A DNA stretch of 59,404 nucleotides from Halodesulfovibrio sp. (GTDB lineage: Bacteria; Desulfobacterota; Desulfovibrionia; Desulfovibrionales; Desulfovibrionaceae), in assembly GCF_025210605.1 (NCBI RefSeq), contig NZ_JAOARI010000009.1, forward strand, positions 1 to 59,404, given 5' to 3'. Position numbers and translations under genes: made by a program. Shown in pieces: positions 25,778 through 34,715 of the stretch (positions are counted from its first letter, which is position 1; each line of letters opens with the position of its first letter). The notes under the pieces are model-generated. The model had not been told where the DNA came from, did not search any database, and worked only from the letters and a program-made list of their open reading frames with translations.

Positions 25778-26938
25778 ATGCGCTGTCGATTTTTAGCTGT
25801 GTTTATGGGCGTTGCCCTGAGTGTGTTTACTTTTGTTATTGTGCCTCAGGCAAATGCAGAAGAGCCTATTAAGGTTGTGTATGGGTTTGACAGAGAATTT
25901 CCGCCATTTTCTTTTGAAGAAGCAAAAGGAAAAGCCGTCGGGTTTGATGTTGACCTTATCCGTGCCATATTTAAAGGGCAGAACGTAAAATTAGTTACAA
26001 GACCGCTTGTATGGGATCATGTATTAATGGAACTTTCTTCCGGTGCAATTGATTTGTCTACCGGTATGGCAAAAACAAAACAGCGCAAACTGCTTTTTAA
26101 TTTTTCAGAAAAAGCCACGCTGCCGATGAAGGTTCGGCTGTTTACGAAGTACCCGAACAGAGTTGGCAACATAACCTTGCTTCGCGGGCAGACTGTCTCT
26201 GTAAAGCGTGGTTCGTTCCAGCAGCGAGTATTGGAAGAATTCGGCGGAATGAATATTAAACCGTATCCTACCAAAGCGGATGCTATTCATGCTCTCGGAC
26301 GTGATAGGGTACAGGCATACTGTGGACCGGAACAGACAGCATATTACTATTTGAATCGGTTTAAATATGCCAAAATCAGCGCTGTTGGTAGTCTCATGCG
26401 TATTACAGACTCATATATTGCGGTAAACCGCGAGAAGGGTCGTATTCTTGAGATGGTAAATAAAGGATTTCAGCGTGTTGTTGCGACAGGTGAATACGAC
26501 AGAATTTACCGCAAGTGGTTTGTGCCGGAGCTCTATGAAGATGACTTGAACAAACTGTTTGAAGCAGCTTCTGAAGCAGCAGTAAATGCATACGCTCCAT
26601 ATACTAAGGTTCCTGTCGGGGCGGCAGTATTGACTCGTTCAGGCAAAACATACGTAGGGTGTAATGTAGAAACAGCTAAGGAAAATATTACTGCTATTAA
26701 AACAGCGGTGCTTAAAGCCATTGCAGATGGTGAATATGATTTTCGTGCTGTAGCTGCGCTTGCCCCTGATGGTTCTGTAGTAGCACCGACAGCAGAAGAC
26801 AGACAATTTTTATTTGAATTTGGTCGTGGTATTCTTGCTGCAGTTGAACCAGATAAGGGTGATGTAAAAATGATAATGGTATCTCAATTGTTGCCATACC
26901 CTACGCTGTCTGGGAACAAAGGTTTTACTTACGATTAA
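25778..26938 (+). CDS. Secreted solute-binding domain fused to an inactive cytidine-deaminase fold
   Basis: The protein has 386 residues. A signal peptide (about 1-27, cleavage after PQANA) precedes a family-3 solute-binding domain (about 30-255). Residues about 258-386 align with homotetrameric cytidine deaminases: AYAPYTKVPVGAAVLT and GCNVE match, with Asn296 and Glu298 in the places that hold the ribose. The catalytic Cys-Ala-Glu is missing (residues 303-310 read NITAIKTA), and the PCxxCRQ zinc motif reads PTAEDRQ (337-343). All three zinc ligands and the catalytic Glu are therefore absent. The frame is unbroken, so this is not a decayed gene. I infer a periplasmic binding role, not deamination. 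AGGAG lies six bases before the ATG. Confidence 0.85.
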   Translation: MRCRFLAVFMGVALSVFTFVIVPQANAEEPIKVVYGFDREFPPFSFEEAKGKAVGFDVDLIRAIFKGQNVKLVTRPLVWDHVLMELSSGAIDLSTGMAKTKQRKLLFNFSEKATLPMKVRLFTKYPNRVGNITLLRGQTVSVKRGSFQQRVLEEFGGMNIKPYPTKADAIHALGRDRVQAYCGPEQTAYYYLNRFKYAKISAVGSLMRITDSYIAVNREKGRILEMVNKGFQRVVATGEYDRIYRKWFVPELYEDDLNKLFEAASEAAVNAYAPYTKVPVGAAVLTRSGKTYVGCNVETAKENITAIKTAVLKAIADGEYDFRAVAALAPDGSVVAPTAEDRQFLFEFGRGILAAVEPDKGDVKMIMVSQLLPYPTLSGNKGFTYD

Positions 26939-26956
26939 TAAAAACTTTTGCTATAC

Positions 26957-27001
26957 ATGCACACAACAAAAGCCGACGTAGTCGGCTTTTGTTGTGTGCA
27001 T
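26957..27001 (+). terminator. Very long perfect hairpin terminator
   Basis: A perfect 21-bp stem (26957-26977 with 26981-27001) closes on a 3-base GTA loop. The arm includes AAAAGCCGAC/GTCGGCTTTT, so a normal terminator core is extended by another 11 bp. It lies 18 bases after the stop of the fusion gene. Confidence 0.8.
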
Positions 27002-27060
27002 AGTTGTAAATACGTATTGTAGAATTATGACCTTGAAAATATCTTTTATAAATCTATTGG

Positions 27061-27087
27061 TTAACGTAAATACAAAATTGCCGATAA
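27061..27087 (+). promoter_or_regulatory. Sigma-28-like promoter of the chemoreceptor gene
   Basis: GCCGATAA (27080-27087) is a perfect match to the FliA -10 element. TTAA (27061-27064) sits 15 bases upstream at the -35 position. A small palindrome AGAACA-G-TGTTCT (27087-27099) overlaps the start. The leader to the ATG at 27291 would be about 195 bases. Confidence 0.6.
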
Positions 27088-27290
27088 GAACAGTGTTCTG
27101 TTGCAGTTAAATTGAGCGTATAGCGTTTAATTCTGTAGCAGGGGGACGCGTATACAGAAAAATTTAGGCATATCGCAAAATCACGACTCTTATACAATTA
27201 AGAAGTCATGAACGAGATTTTGTTGTTGCTGATGTAGTTTTCAGCATGATTTTTTTGTTGGAATCGAAGAATGGGGGCTATTGAACACTT

Positions 27291-29015
27291 ATGGACATCA
27301 AACGCAAAGCATCAAACTTTTTATTAGTGGGTGTGGTTACAGTACTTCTTTCTGCGCCGGTACTGTACTATTCATTGGAGCATCTTGGTTCCGCATACAA
27401 CGATTTTTCAAAGCGGGTTGTGACTCGTCAGGAATTATTACTAAGCATTAAATCTCAATTTGGTTATGGTGGTATCATCCATAACTTTAAAAACTATGTG
27501 TTGCGTGGCAGTGATAAATATTACAATCGCGTAACAAATAACCAGCAGGCTATTGTTGGTGCGATTACAGAGTACGAAGGTCTTAGTGACATTACGCCTG
27601 AAGAGCGACAGGCTCTTGAAAAAATTTCTTCTGTTGTAAAACATTATTTTGATAATGTTCGGCTTGTGAAGCAACTGTGGGCGGAAGGAAAGACCCCGGC
27701 AGAAATTGATGCTGTGGTGAAAATTAGCGATACACCAGCCTTTGAAGGATTTGCTGTTGTTGAGAAGTATTACGAAAAGCTCAAAGCTGAGTCTGTTACA
27801 GAGTTTACCAGTGCGCTTTCGTTGCTTCATTACGCGTTGATTGCATCTATTTTTGTAGTCACATTCTTACTGATTGGTGTTTGCCTAGGATATGCAAAAA
27901 CAGCGCGTGAACTCAGCCTTGTGGCAGGAGTAGCTAAACGTGTTGGCAGCGATCCTGAAGTAGTTTCTTCCCTTGATATTGATCGCGCTGACGAGCTTGG
28001 TCTTCTTGCGCGTGCACTGAGCAGCATGGTTCAAAGCTTGCGCAAACAAATTTTGGATGCAGAAGAGAAAACTGTAATTGCAGAGCGCAGCACAAACGAA
28101 GCCTTGGCAGCGCGTACAGAAGTAGAATCTCGTGAGGAAGAAATTCATAAAATTTCTGCTCAGATCATAACTACTGCGAACAAATCCAGCGAAGCAATGC
28201 ACTCTGTAGTAGCAACTACTGAGCAGCTTACTGAGCAAATTGAGCACATAGAAGTCGGCGCAAATGAACAGCGGTCACGTATTTCAGAGACAGCTATGTC
28301 CATTGAAGAAATGAACGCAACCGTTTTAGATATTGCGCGTAACGCAAGTGACGCTGCACAAAAGGCAGACCAGACCCGTGCACGTTCTGATGAAGGCGCA
28401 ACCGTTATTGCAGAGCTTAAAGACGCGATCGCATCTGTAACAAAAAGTGCAGAAGATTTACGCGGTGTTATTACAGACCTCGGTGTACAAGCTGATAATA
28501 TTGGCGGTGTGATTTCAACCATTTCTGACATTGCAGATCAGACTAACCTGCTGGCACTTAACGCTGCAATTGAAGCGGCACGCGCAGGGGAAGCAGGGCG
28601 TGGTTTCGCCGTAGTTGCTGATGAAGTACGTAAGCTTGCGGAAAAAACTATGGTTGCAACCCGCGAAGTTATTGAGCAGGTCAGTGGTATTCAGCGTGGC
28701 GTTGAAGGAACAGCAAACGTTGCGAATGAAATGGATAAGTCTGTGGAGATCACAACCAGCGGTTCTGACAAGGCGCTTGTCGCTCTTACAGAAATTAATG
28801 CTATGGCGGTTGAAACTGCGGATAGTATTCGTTCCATTGCAACAGCTTCTGAACAACAGTCTGCAACCAGTGAGCAGATTAGCAATGCTGTAGCAGAAGT
28901 AAGTGATATTGCGACAAACACGACTGAATCCATGAGCGAATTTAGCCGTTCCATGTACGATGTACGCTCTCAGGCAGTAGAGCTTGAATCACTTATGGCT
29001 GAGTTGAAGCAGTAA
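27291..29015 (+). CDS. Methyl-accepting chemotaxis protein
   Basis: A membrane chemoreceptor of 574 residues. It has TM1 (about 10-30), a periplasmic helical ligand domain (about 31-182) with the motif [19 protein letters not shown]2 (about 184-205), HAMP (about 206-258) and a long signalling coiled coil. The hairpin tip that contacts CheA/CheW is conserved ([19 protein letters not shown], near 415-433). There is no C-terminal CheR-docking pentapeptide. The ligand is unknown. The gene stands alone behind a sigma-28-like promoter. Confidence 0.93.
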   Translation: MDIKRKASNFLLVGVVTVLLSAPVLYYSLEHLGSAYNDFSKRVVTRQELLLSIKSQFGYGGIIHNFKNYVLRGSDKYYNRVTNNQQAIVGAITEYEGLSDITPEERQALEKISSVVKHYFDNVRLVKQLWAEGKTPAEIDAVVKISDTPAFEGFAVVEKYYEKLKAESVTEFTSALSLLHYALIASIFVVTFLLIGVCLGYAKTARELSLVAGVAKRVGSDPEVVSSLDIDRADELGLLARALSSMVQSLRKQILDAEEKTVIAERSTNEALAARTEVESREEEIHKISAQIITTANKSSEAMHSVVATTEQLTEQIEHIEVGANEQRSRISETAMSIEEMNATVLDIARNASDAAQKADQTRARSDEGATVIAELKDAIASVTKSAEDLRGVITDLGVQADNIGGVISTISDIADQTNLLALNAAIEAARAGEAGRGFAVVADEVRKLAEKTMVATREVIEQVSGIQRGVEGTANVANEMDKSVEITTSGSDKALVALTEINAMAVETADSIRSIATASEQQSATSEQISNAVAEVSDIATNTTESMSEFSRSMYDVRSQAVELESLMAELKQ

Positions 29016-29040
29016 CTCTCGGTACTTGCTTTACGAATAT

Positions 29041-29074
29041 AAAGGCTGTCCTACGCATGCAGGACAGCCTTTTT
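29041..29074. terminator. Bidirectional terminator between chemoreceptor and flavoprotein genes
   Basis: AAAGGCTGTCCT and AGGACAGCCTTT form a perfect 12-bp stem with an 8-base loop and T/A runs on both sides. It serves two convergent genes. Confidence 0.92.
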
Positions 29075-29094
29075 GTTTTTGAGATAGCGAATTG

Positions 29095-30555
29095 TTAAGC
29101 GCGACCACGATATTTGAAAAGGGTGCGAAGTACTTTGCGTGTGAATGGTGAAAAAACTTTTTTGCTGAGAATTGTTCCAGCAACTTTTTTGTTGATTTCA
29201 CTAACAGTTGGGTATGGATGTATAGCTCCTGCCAGAGTTGATAAAGAAACCTTGCCTCCAAGAATAGCGACCCATTCATTTATAAGCTCACCGGCATGTA
29301 TTCCGGCGATCTGAACGCCGATAATGCGCCCCTTTTGATCTTGCAGTAGTTTCAATTTTCCTTCCGGCTGGTTTTCGGCAAGTGCACGGTCATTGAATGC
29401 GAAAGATTCTGTGTGCACTGTGTACTTGATATCAGCTTGTTGTGCTCGTTTTTCATTGTATCCGATAGAAGCTAGTTCGGGATCACTGTATGTCACCCAC
29501 GGCAGCAATGTGTAGTCTGCTTTTCGCGGCATCTTAAAAACAGCGTTGGCAATTACAATACCGCCTTCATATCCGGCAGCGTGGGTAAACTGATACTTGC
29601 CTGTGATGTCGCCGACAGCATAAATATGCGGCACGTTTGTTCGCATTTTTTCATCAACAGGAATACCTTTTTTCGAATATTCCACACCTGTGTTTTTAAG
29701 ATTCAAAGCTTCGACAGCAGGTGCTCTTCCAAGTGCGACCAGTAGTTTTTCGCTGGTTACAGTTTGCGAGGAGTCTCCCTTTGTTCCGCAGGTTACTGAT
29801 ATTTGATCGTCATGTTGACTGATTTCTTTGATGCTGGTGTTAGTAACAATGGTAACACCATCTTTACGGAGTGAAGTTTCAACGACTTCTGCCATGTCTG
29901 TATCTTCTTTTGAAAGAATATGGGCAGAGCGTTGCAGTAGTGTAACCTGTGAGCCGAGGCGTTGAAATGACTGCGCCATCTCTACCGCAATAGGACCACC
30001 CCCGATAACCGTAAGTGTTTTTGGAAGTGTCTTTTGGGAAAAAACAGTTTCGTTAGTAAGGTAGTCAACTTGATCTAGTCCCTTGAATGGTGGCTTTGAT
30101 GGAGTAGAACCAGCTGCAATGACGATTGTTTTGCCGGAGATGTGTTCAGGTGTTCCACCCTCCGGTGGTTCAAGAGAAATAGTATGCGGGTCTCTAAATG
30201 ATGCTGTACCGAATCGCACTGTTGCACCAAGCCCTTCAAAGCGCTCTGGTGAATCGTGCGGCTGGATAGTGTCGATGACTGATTGAATATGTGCAGCGAC
30301 TTTTGCAAAGTCTACTGGGTCTAAATTGGGGGTAGGCAGTCCATAGCTGTCTGCATTTGTCATCTGATGGCGCACTTTTGCACACTTAATCAGAGTCTTA
30401 CTTGGGACGCATCCATAGTGCAGACAATCTCCACCCATTTGTTTTTCTTTTTCGATTAACAGCACTTTCACGCCTAGCTGTGCTGCACCGGAGGCTATTG
30501 TTAAACCAGCAGCGCCGCTACCGATGATGATGAGATCAAAATCATATTCTGCCAT
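29095..30555 (-). CDS. Mercuric-reductase-like FAD/NAD(P) disulfide oxidoreductase
   Basis: The protein has 486 residues. It has an N-terminal FAD motif GSGAAG, redox pair Cys44/Cys49 in GGDCLHYGCVPSK, NAD(P) motif GGGPIA, the second FAD motif YAVGDITG and a C-terminal dimerisation domain. The C-terminus lacks the vicinal cysteine pair of true MerA and there is no N-terminal metal-binding domain, so mercury reduction is not supported. The gene directly follows a TVP38/TMEM64 membrane protein, a pairing common to this oxidoreductase subgroup. The substrate is unknown. Confidence 0.85.
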   Translation of the reverse strand: MAEYDFDLIIIGSGAAGLTIASGAAQLGVKVLLIEKEKQMGGDCLHYGCVPSKTLIKCAKVRHQMTNADSYGLPTPNLDPVDFAKVAAHIQSVIDTIQPHDSPERFEGLGATVRFGTASFRDPHTISLEPPEGGTPEHISGKTIVIAAGSTPSKPPFKGLDQVDYLTNETVFSQKTLPKTLTVIGGGPIAVEMAQSFQRLGSQVTLLQRSAHILSKEDTDMAEVVETSLRKDGVTIVTNTSIKEISQHDDQISVTCGTKGDSSQTVTSEKLLVALGRAPAVEALNLKNTGVEYSKKGIPVDEKMRTNVPHIYAVGDITGKYQFTHAAGYEGGIVIANAVFKMPRKADYTLLPWVTYSDPELASIGYNEKRAQQADIKYTVHTESFAFNDRALAENQPEGKLKLLQDQKGRIIGVQIAGIHAGELINEWVAILGGKVSLSTLAGAIHPYPTVSEINKKVAGTILSKKVFSPFTRKVLRTLFKYRGRA

Positions 30556-30556
30556 G

Positions 30557-31252
30557 TTAATTGCTCTCTTTTATTTTGCGAATAAATTTCAAAAGGAATT
30601 TAGCAAGTAGAGGAAACACGCCAAGGAGGGCAAAAGAAATAATATGTACAGGCTGAAGCACATCAGCAATATCATTAATGGTTGCAAGCTGTTTTCCTGC
30701 GTTAACAAAAACAGCAGTTCCGGGTAGCATACCTAGTTGTGAAACCCAAAAAAACGTCCGCAACGGTAGGCTGGTGATGCCCATAATCAGGTTGATCGCG
30801 AAGAATGGAAATATTGGGACTAAGCGCACTGTAAAAAGATAGAATGCACCTTCTTTTTTTACCCCATCGTCAATTTTTTTAATTTTGCTGCCAAAGGTGT
30901 TTTGTACCCAATCTTTAAGAATATATCTGGAAACAAAGCAGGCGAGTGTTGCACCAATGGTAGATGCAAACGATACTGCAATAAGTGCTGTCCAGAATCC
31001 GAATAACCCGCCAGCGGCAAGGGTCATAATTGCCGCTCCTGGAATGGAGAGTGCTGTGACAAGAATGTAGAGAATTACAAATCCTCCTACAACAAGGTAC
31101 GTGTGCTCATGATGTAACATTCTGAAGGCATCTTGTTTCATTTTGATATATTCAAGCGTCAAATAATCTGTGAGGTCGAAATACCAGACTGCGGTGAGCA
31201 TGAGTATAATAGAAATGACGATAGTGAGTCTTTTGGCTTGAATTGCTGTCAT
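30557..31252 (-). CDS. TVP38/TMEM64 (DedA-like) membrane protein
   Basis: A protein of 231 residues with about six hydrophobic segments. The VTT/SNARE-associated core includes SIPGAAIMTLAAGGLFG and the FTVRLVPIFPFFAINLIMG motif. Family members are implicated in membrane lipid flipping or transport. ATG 31252 has AAGGA seven bases upstream and is preferred over the upstream start at 31324, which would overlap glk. One base separates it from the flavoprotein gene. Confidence 0.88.
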   Translation of the reverse strand: MTAIQAKRLTIVISIILMLTAVWYFDLTDYLTLEYIKMKQDAFRMLHHEHTYLVVGGFVILYILVTALSIPGAAIMTLAAGGLFGFWTALIAVSFASTIGATLACFVSRYILKDWVQNTFGSKIKKIDDGVKKEGAFYLFTVRLVPIFPFFAINLIMGITSLPLRTFFWVSQLGMLPGTAVFVNAGKQLATINDIADVLQPVHIISFALLGVFPLLAKFLLKFIRKIKESN

Positions 31253-31262
31253 GAGTGTATCC

Positions 31263-32240
31263 TTACACCATCGGGTGAGGTTCGGAGGTATGCATAAGGT
31301 GGTCTGCACCATATTGTGCAGCACCCCATAGACCGGATTCTTCGTTTTGATTAAGCTTTATTGGGATATTGCTGAATATATCGTTGTGTGGTTCGCAGCC
31401 GCGAAATGCTGTTTTGAACTCGTCATGCTCAATGACAATTGGGTTTTTTGCAGCGATTCCGCCTGTTATATATAGCCCGCCGAGGGCAAAAGTATCTAGT
31501 ACAAAATTACGACATACGCGCCCGTAAAAGCGTGCGAACCACTTCAGAACCGTAGGGTGTTCAGTAAAATGTGCGACAACAGTATGTGACGGCGCAACAT
31601 TGCCAGTGTGAAATTCAAATAAATGCTCGAGACCGGAGCCGGAAAGCACATGATCTTGAATTATGGTGGTGCGTTGAATTTTTGAACGAAGGAACTCGGC
31701 GTACTCAACTTCATCCTTTGTTATGAAAGGAAAGACACCATGCCCTCCCTCTGTTGGTACAGGGAGGTAGCCGCCACTTCTGTCAGGGACAAGGAGAGAC
31801 TTGCCCAGCCCTGTGCCTGCTCCCAGCATTGCGATAGGGCAGTTGGGGACTGAAGTTCCTGCCGTGATTTCGAGAGCATTGCTAAATGCAGGAGTAGAAA
31901 CGGCATATGCTTGCGCGAGAAAGTCGTTAATCAGCAACGCATTGGCACAACAAAAAGTATCGGGAATAGTGGTGAGGTCGATGTCCCATGCAATATTCGG
32001 AGGGCTGCACCGCAAACCATCTACTACAGGACCAGCGACTCCAAAAATCGCAACATCTGCTTTGATTGGATGTAGGTCAAAATTGGAATGCACCAGCAGT
32101 TCAAGTAAATGCGAAAAACTGCTGGCAGCGTTGGTGGAAATCCAAATGCTACTGTCGTATCGTATTTTTTTCCCGTGTATTGTAAATGCGGCAAAGCGGC
32201 TATTTGTTCCGCCTATGTCGGCAGCTAGAATTTTCTTCAT
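31263..32240 (-). CDS. glk: Glucokinase (Glk family)
   Basis: This 325-residue protein has the phosphate motif DIGGTNSRFA at the N-terminus, FGVAGPV, the GAGTGLGKS loop and EGGHGVF. It phosphorylates glucose with ATP in the cytoplasm. It heads a three-gene unit with the TMEM64 protein and flavoprotein; the reason for that grouping is not evident. The family is the bacterial Glk group, not ROK (no CxCGxxGC zinc motif). Confidence 0.88.
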   Translation of the reverse strand: MKKILAADIGGTNSRFAAFTIHGKKIRYDSSIWISTNAASSFSHLLELLVHSNFDLHPIKADVAIFGVAGPVVDGLRCSPPNIAWDIDLTTIPDTFCCANALLINDFLAQAYAVSTPAFSNALEITAGTSVPNCPIAMLGAGTGLGKSLLVPDRSGGYLPVPTEGGHGVFPFITKDEVEYAEFLRSKIQRTTIIQDHVLSGSGLEHLFEFHTGNVAPSHTVVAHFTEHPTVLKWFARFYGRVCRNFVLDTFALGGLYITGGIAAKNPIVIEHDEFKTAFRGCEPHNDIFSNIPIKLNQNEESGLWGAAQYGADHLMHTSEPHPMV

Positions 32241-32561
32241 ATGCTGTGTGTCCGGTTCAATGAATGTTTATCACTGCAGTATACGCTTGAGAGAGAAAAT
32301 GGACTTTTATACAATACTGGATTTTGAATAAAAGTAATAACTAGTCCTAGTTTTTCTGTAAAGTTCAAAAATAAAAGCAGTAATTAATAGTAAAATCTTA
32401 CTGGCGAGCAATAGTAAAAAATTTAGATAGAATTGGGCGGAGTTGTTCAAGGTAGCCACTAGGGTGTTGTGGGGGCTAGTGCTGCTTAACTGTAGGGGCA
32501 TTAAGTTTTCGCTTTGCTGAGAAGTGTGAACCATTACTGAGCAGTATTAATTGTGCATAGT
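32241..32561. other. Intergenic region upstream of glk
   Basis: I see no gene or clear promoter. The region is AT-rich with short reading frames that lack ribosome sites. Confidence 0.5.
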
Positions 32562-32596
32562 AAAAAAGGCTGCAAGGATTATTCCTTGCAGCCTTT
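32562..32596 (-). terminator. Intrinsic terminator of hisB-lipoprotein-hisA
   Basis: AAAGGCTGCAAGGA and TCCTTGCAGCCTTT form a perfect 14-bp stem with a 4-base loop; a T-run follows on the minus strand. It is 28 bases past the hisA stop. Confidence 0.92.
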
Positions 32597-32623
32597 GCTT
32601 GTGTTTGTTTCTGTCAGTGCTTT

Positions 32624-33358
32624 TTACGCTTGAGTTGCTATCCAGTCGGAAGCTTCTTTTAGATCGAGTGTTCCGGTGTAAATTGCTTTACCAGAAATAG
32701 CACCTTGAAGATTTGCATCTTTTGTGAGTGGGTAGAGCGCTTTAATGTCATCAAGCGTTGCAACACCACCAGCAGCAATTACTGGCACAGAGGCTGTCTG
32801 AGCCAACTTGGTAAGAGCCGGAAGGTTTACACCCGTCTGCATACCGTCGCGATCAATATCAGTGTAGATGATGAAAGCTACGCCTTGTTCTTCCAAACGA
32901 GGGAGTACATCGTAAATAGTTTGACCGCTGTCTTCTACCCAACCTTTGGTCTTCAGTACGCCGCCCTCAGCATCGAGAGAAACACCGATTTTACCCGGAA
33001 AGGCTTTGCAGATAGATCCGAACAATTCTGGCTCTGTAAGTGCGATAGTACCAATGATGAGACGGGATACGCCTGCATCGAGGTATGCTTTTGCTGTTTC
33101 AAGATCGCGGATACCACCGCCGAGCTGAACAGGCATGCTCACACTTGAGCAAATATTCTGAATAAGGTCACGGTTGACCGGTTCACCGGAAAAAGCACCA
33201 TCAAGATCAATTACATGGAGCCATTTTCCGCCTTGTTCCTGCCATTTTTTAGCCATTGCAACCGGATCGGAGGAAAACACAGTTTCCTGATCGGCTTTAC
33301 CCTGTTTAAGACGAACTGCCTGTCCGCCTTTAATGTCTACAGCAGGAAAAATTATCAC
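32624..33358 (-). CDS. hisA: Phosphoribosyl isomerase HisA
   Basis: A 244-residue TIM barrel with N-terminal [13 protein letters not shown] (catalytic Asp), QLGGGIR and a second half containing TDIDRDGM (second catalytic Asp) and AAGGV. It catalyses the ProFAR to PRFAR step of histidine synthesis. It starts with GTG, overlapping the lipoprotein stop by four bases, so translation is coupled. Confidence 0.95.
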   Translation of the reverse strand: MIIFPAVDIKGGQAVRLKQGKADQETVFSSDPVAMAKKWQEQGGKWLHVIDLDGAFSGEPVNRDLIQNICSSVSMPVQLGGGIRDLETAKAYLDAGVSRLIIGTIALTEPELFGSICKAFPGKIGVSLDAEGGVLKTKGWVEDSGQTIYDVLPRLEEQGVAFIIYTDIDRDGMQTGVNLPALTKLAQTASVPVIAAGGVATLDDIKALYPLTKDANLQGAISGKAIYTGTLDLKEASDWIATQA

Positions 33359-34005
33359 AGACCAAGCTCCGTTATCGCCTGACGCATTCCTTCTTCTGCA
33401 AGTTGTTCAGCTGTAATCCATTTACCGCTACGCTTAAACCACTTGTCGATGTTGAGAAGGTTGTTTGAAAGGCTTTCTTGAGTTTCTTCAAAGTGAAAAC
33501 GAGAGATGGAAGGCTCGTCAACATTTACGCGCAATGCGTAAAAGTCCATATTTACCCCAGCGGACTGGAACGCGCCGATTTCGCCGCCTTCTCTAGGAGT
33601 CCAGTCAATAACCTGTGGAATAATAAGAACGTCAGCCTTCATGCATAAGCCAACCTGATTCCAGAATTTAAGCGCGTTCATAGGGTCTTCTCTACGCTGG
33701 GCAGTGGTAATTTCAAAGCACTGACGTGCAGAAGCACCTCGTAAATAAATGCGCTTAGTTTCTGTAAGCAGAAGTTTTTCAAAATCAGCATCAAGCTTGT
33801 TCAGTGTCTCAGCAGAAACTTTAAACTGGTCAGAAGGAATGTATCCGGCGAGTAGCTCACCGGTATTGGTCGGCTGAGTGAACATTGCCAGCCCCATTGT
33901 TACTTGCGGTAACTGAGCAGGTGCTTTTGATTTGGAGCAACCGGCAATCATAAACAAGCCAATAAGGCAAAGAATAAGTCCGGCATAACGTAATTTTTTT
34001 GGCAT
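33355..34005 (-). CDS. Lipoprotein of unknown function within the his cluster
   Basis: This 216-residue protein has a lipoprotein signal (lipobox IAGC, lipidated Cys near residue 21). The mature part has no named domain that I can assign. It is a mixed alpha/beta chain with [13 protein letters not shown] and [12 protein letters not shown] strands, resembling small outer-membrane-associated lipoproteins. Its ATG overlaps the hisB stop by one base and its stop overlaps hisA by four, so it is expressed with histidine enzymes although it must act in the envelope. Confidence 0.85.
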   Translation of the reverse strand: MPKKLRYAGLILCLIGLFMIAGCSKSKAPAQLPQVTMGLAMFTQPTNTGELLAGYIPSDQFKVSAETLNKLDADFEKLLLTETKRIYLRGASARQCFEITTAQRREDPMNALKFWNQVGLCMKADVLIIPQVIDWTPREGGEIGAFQSAGVNMDFYALRVNVDEPSISRFHFEETQESLSNNLLNIDKWFKRSGKWITAEQLAEEGMRQAITELGL

Positions 34006-34595
34006 TAATCGAGACTCCCTTTGGTACTGAGTAATTGATTTCGGTCGCAGGAAGCAGCCATGCGCAGTGCAAGTCCTAAACCCTTGCATGCTGATTCGAG
34101 CAGATGATGCCCATTTTTACCATAAAGGTAAGAAATATGCATGTTTATTCTTGCAGCATAGCTGACCGATTTAAAAAATTCACGCCATAAGTCGGATTCA
34201 TCACCGGCAATAACTGGCGGAAGCAAGTCATCGCCTCGATATACAAGGTATGGACGACCAGAAATATCAATGTTTATTTCGGAAATAGATTCGTCCATTG
34301 GTACTTTTGCCATGCCGATGCGGTTGATACCTTTTCGGTCACCAAGAGCCTCTCGAAGTGCGTTGCCAAGGCAGATACCAATGTCTTCGAGTGTATGATG
34401 TGCATCAACGTGTAAATCTCCGTCGCAGAATATATGGAGATCAAATCCGCCCCAGAATGCGATAAGTGTGAGCATATGATCGGCAAAACCCCAACCAGTT
34501 TTCACATCTACATTGCTGGTTCCGTCCAGAGTAAGAGTAAGTGATACTTTAGTCTCACTGGTGTCTCTTGTAATGGTTGCGGTACGTTGAGTCAT
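34005..34595 (-). CDS. hisB: Imidazoleglycerol-phosphate dehydratase
   Basis: The protein has 196 residues and the family's metal-binding HHTLEDIG and GHHLLES motifs plus [15 protein letters not shown] segments. It is the monofunctional dehydratase, without a histidinol phosphatase domain. GAGG stands seven bases before the ATG. It is the first gene of the hisB-lipoprotein-hisA unit, which is separated from tatC by a terminator. Confidence 0.95.
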   Translation of the reverse strand: MTQRTATITRDTSETKVSLTLTLDGTSNVDVKTGWGFADHMLTLIAFWGGFDLHIFCDGDLHVDAHHTLEDIGICLGNALREALGDRKGINRIGMAKVPMDESISEINIDISGRPYLVYRGDDLLPPVIAGDESDLWREFFKSVSYAARINMHISYLYGKNGHHLLESACKGLGLALRMAASCDRNQLLSTKGSLD

Positions 34596-34628
34596 ACTTT
34601 TTCCTCAAAATATAGTCGCTAGATGGTT

Positions 34629-34651
34629 AAAAGCCGGGCAAAAAGCCCGGC
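34629..34651 (-). terminator. Intrinsic terminator after tatC
   Basis: GCCGGGC and GCCCGGC form a 7-bp GC stem with a 5-base loop, followed by TTTT on the minus strand. It separates the gua-tat unit from hisB. Confidence 0.8.
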
Positions 34652-34715
34652 CTGTGTACACCTAAATATGTGGGTAAGATTGATGACAGCTCAGCACAGA
34701 GCATTGTCAGCATTC

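Noticed and set aside
25778..26938. Active cytidine deaminase
   Set aside because: All zinc ligands and the catalytic Glu are absent, and the domain is exported.
29095..30555. True mercuric reductase (merA)
   Set aside because: No C-terminal vicinal cysteines, no heavy-metal domain and no mer genes nearby.
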